From NCBI GenBank assembly GCA_937896275.1, contig CALBMW010000100.1, positions 1 through 6,936 on the forward strand: DNA of 6,936 nucleotides, given 5' to 3'. Position numbers and translations under genes: made by a program. Of this stretch, positions 6,936 to 6,936 are shown piece by piece (within the stretch, counting starts at the first letter, position 1; every line of letters starts with the position of its first letter). The stretch is from an uncultured Myxococcales bacterium (lineage in GTDB: Bacteria > Myxococcota_A > Bradymonadia > UBA7976 > UBA1532). The notes under the pieces are model-generated. The model worked only from the letters and a program-made list of their open reading frames with translations. It searched no databases and was not told the origin of the DNA.

Positions 6936-6936
6936 G

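Overview
The window is very GC-rich DNA almost fully packed with three long protein genes: two on the plus strand and one converging from the minus strand. The first and third run off the window edges. High GC, a eukaryotic-like Ser/Thr kinase fused to a formylglycine-generating-enzyme (FGE/SUMF1)-type domain, and a lipoprotein with an Asp run after its Cys together suggest Myxococcota or a related large-genome deltaproteobacterial lineage. Planctomycetes also carry related kinases, so this placement is an inference. No rRNA, tRNA, transposase or CRISPR array was seen.

Layout. (1) Bases 2-1828, plus strand: the C-terminal 608 residues of a kinase that begins just after its catalytic loop. The order is kinase C-lobe, Ala/Arg/Glu-rich helical linker, short PEGA-like beta domain, then an FGE-sulfatase-fold domain lacking the catalytic cysteines. 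No membrane segment is visible, so the seen part should be cytoplasmic. (2) Bases 1825-3984, plus strand: a complete 719-residue predicted lipoprotein whose ATG overlaps the kinase stop codon (ATGA), behind a good Shine-Dalgarno sequence. Its body looks like a right-handed parallel beta-helix. (3) Bases 3985-4136: a 152-base convergent intergenic gap with two GC-rich hairpins and no gene. (4) Bases 4137-6935, minus strand: at least 932 residues of a larger beta-helix protein of the same family. It ends in seven prolines encoded by a pure CCG repeat directly before the stop; its start lies beyond the right edge.

How they may work together. The overlap says the kinase and the first beta-helix lipoprotein are co-transcribed and probably translationally coupled. 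The minus-strand protein shares the same N-terminal module (VFV, GGDGS.G.PF..L, LGPGR, a Cys-containing strand, then LT..GG), so the two are diverged paralogues facing each other. A reasonable but unproven picture is a small locus coding a cytoplasmic signalling kinase with a ligand- or partner-binding C-terminus plus two exported, probably surface-attached, beta-helix proteins. Each component belongs to a recognisable fold class; the arrangement is the interesting part, and no substrate or ligand can be named from sequence alone.
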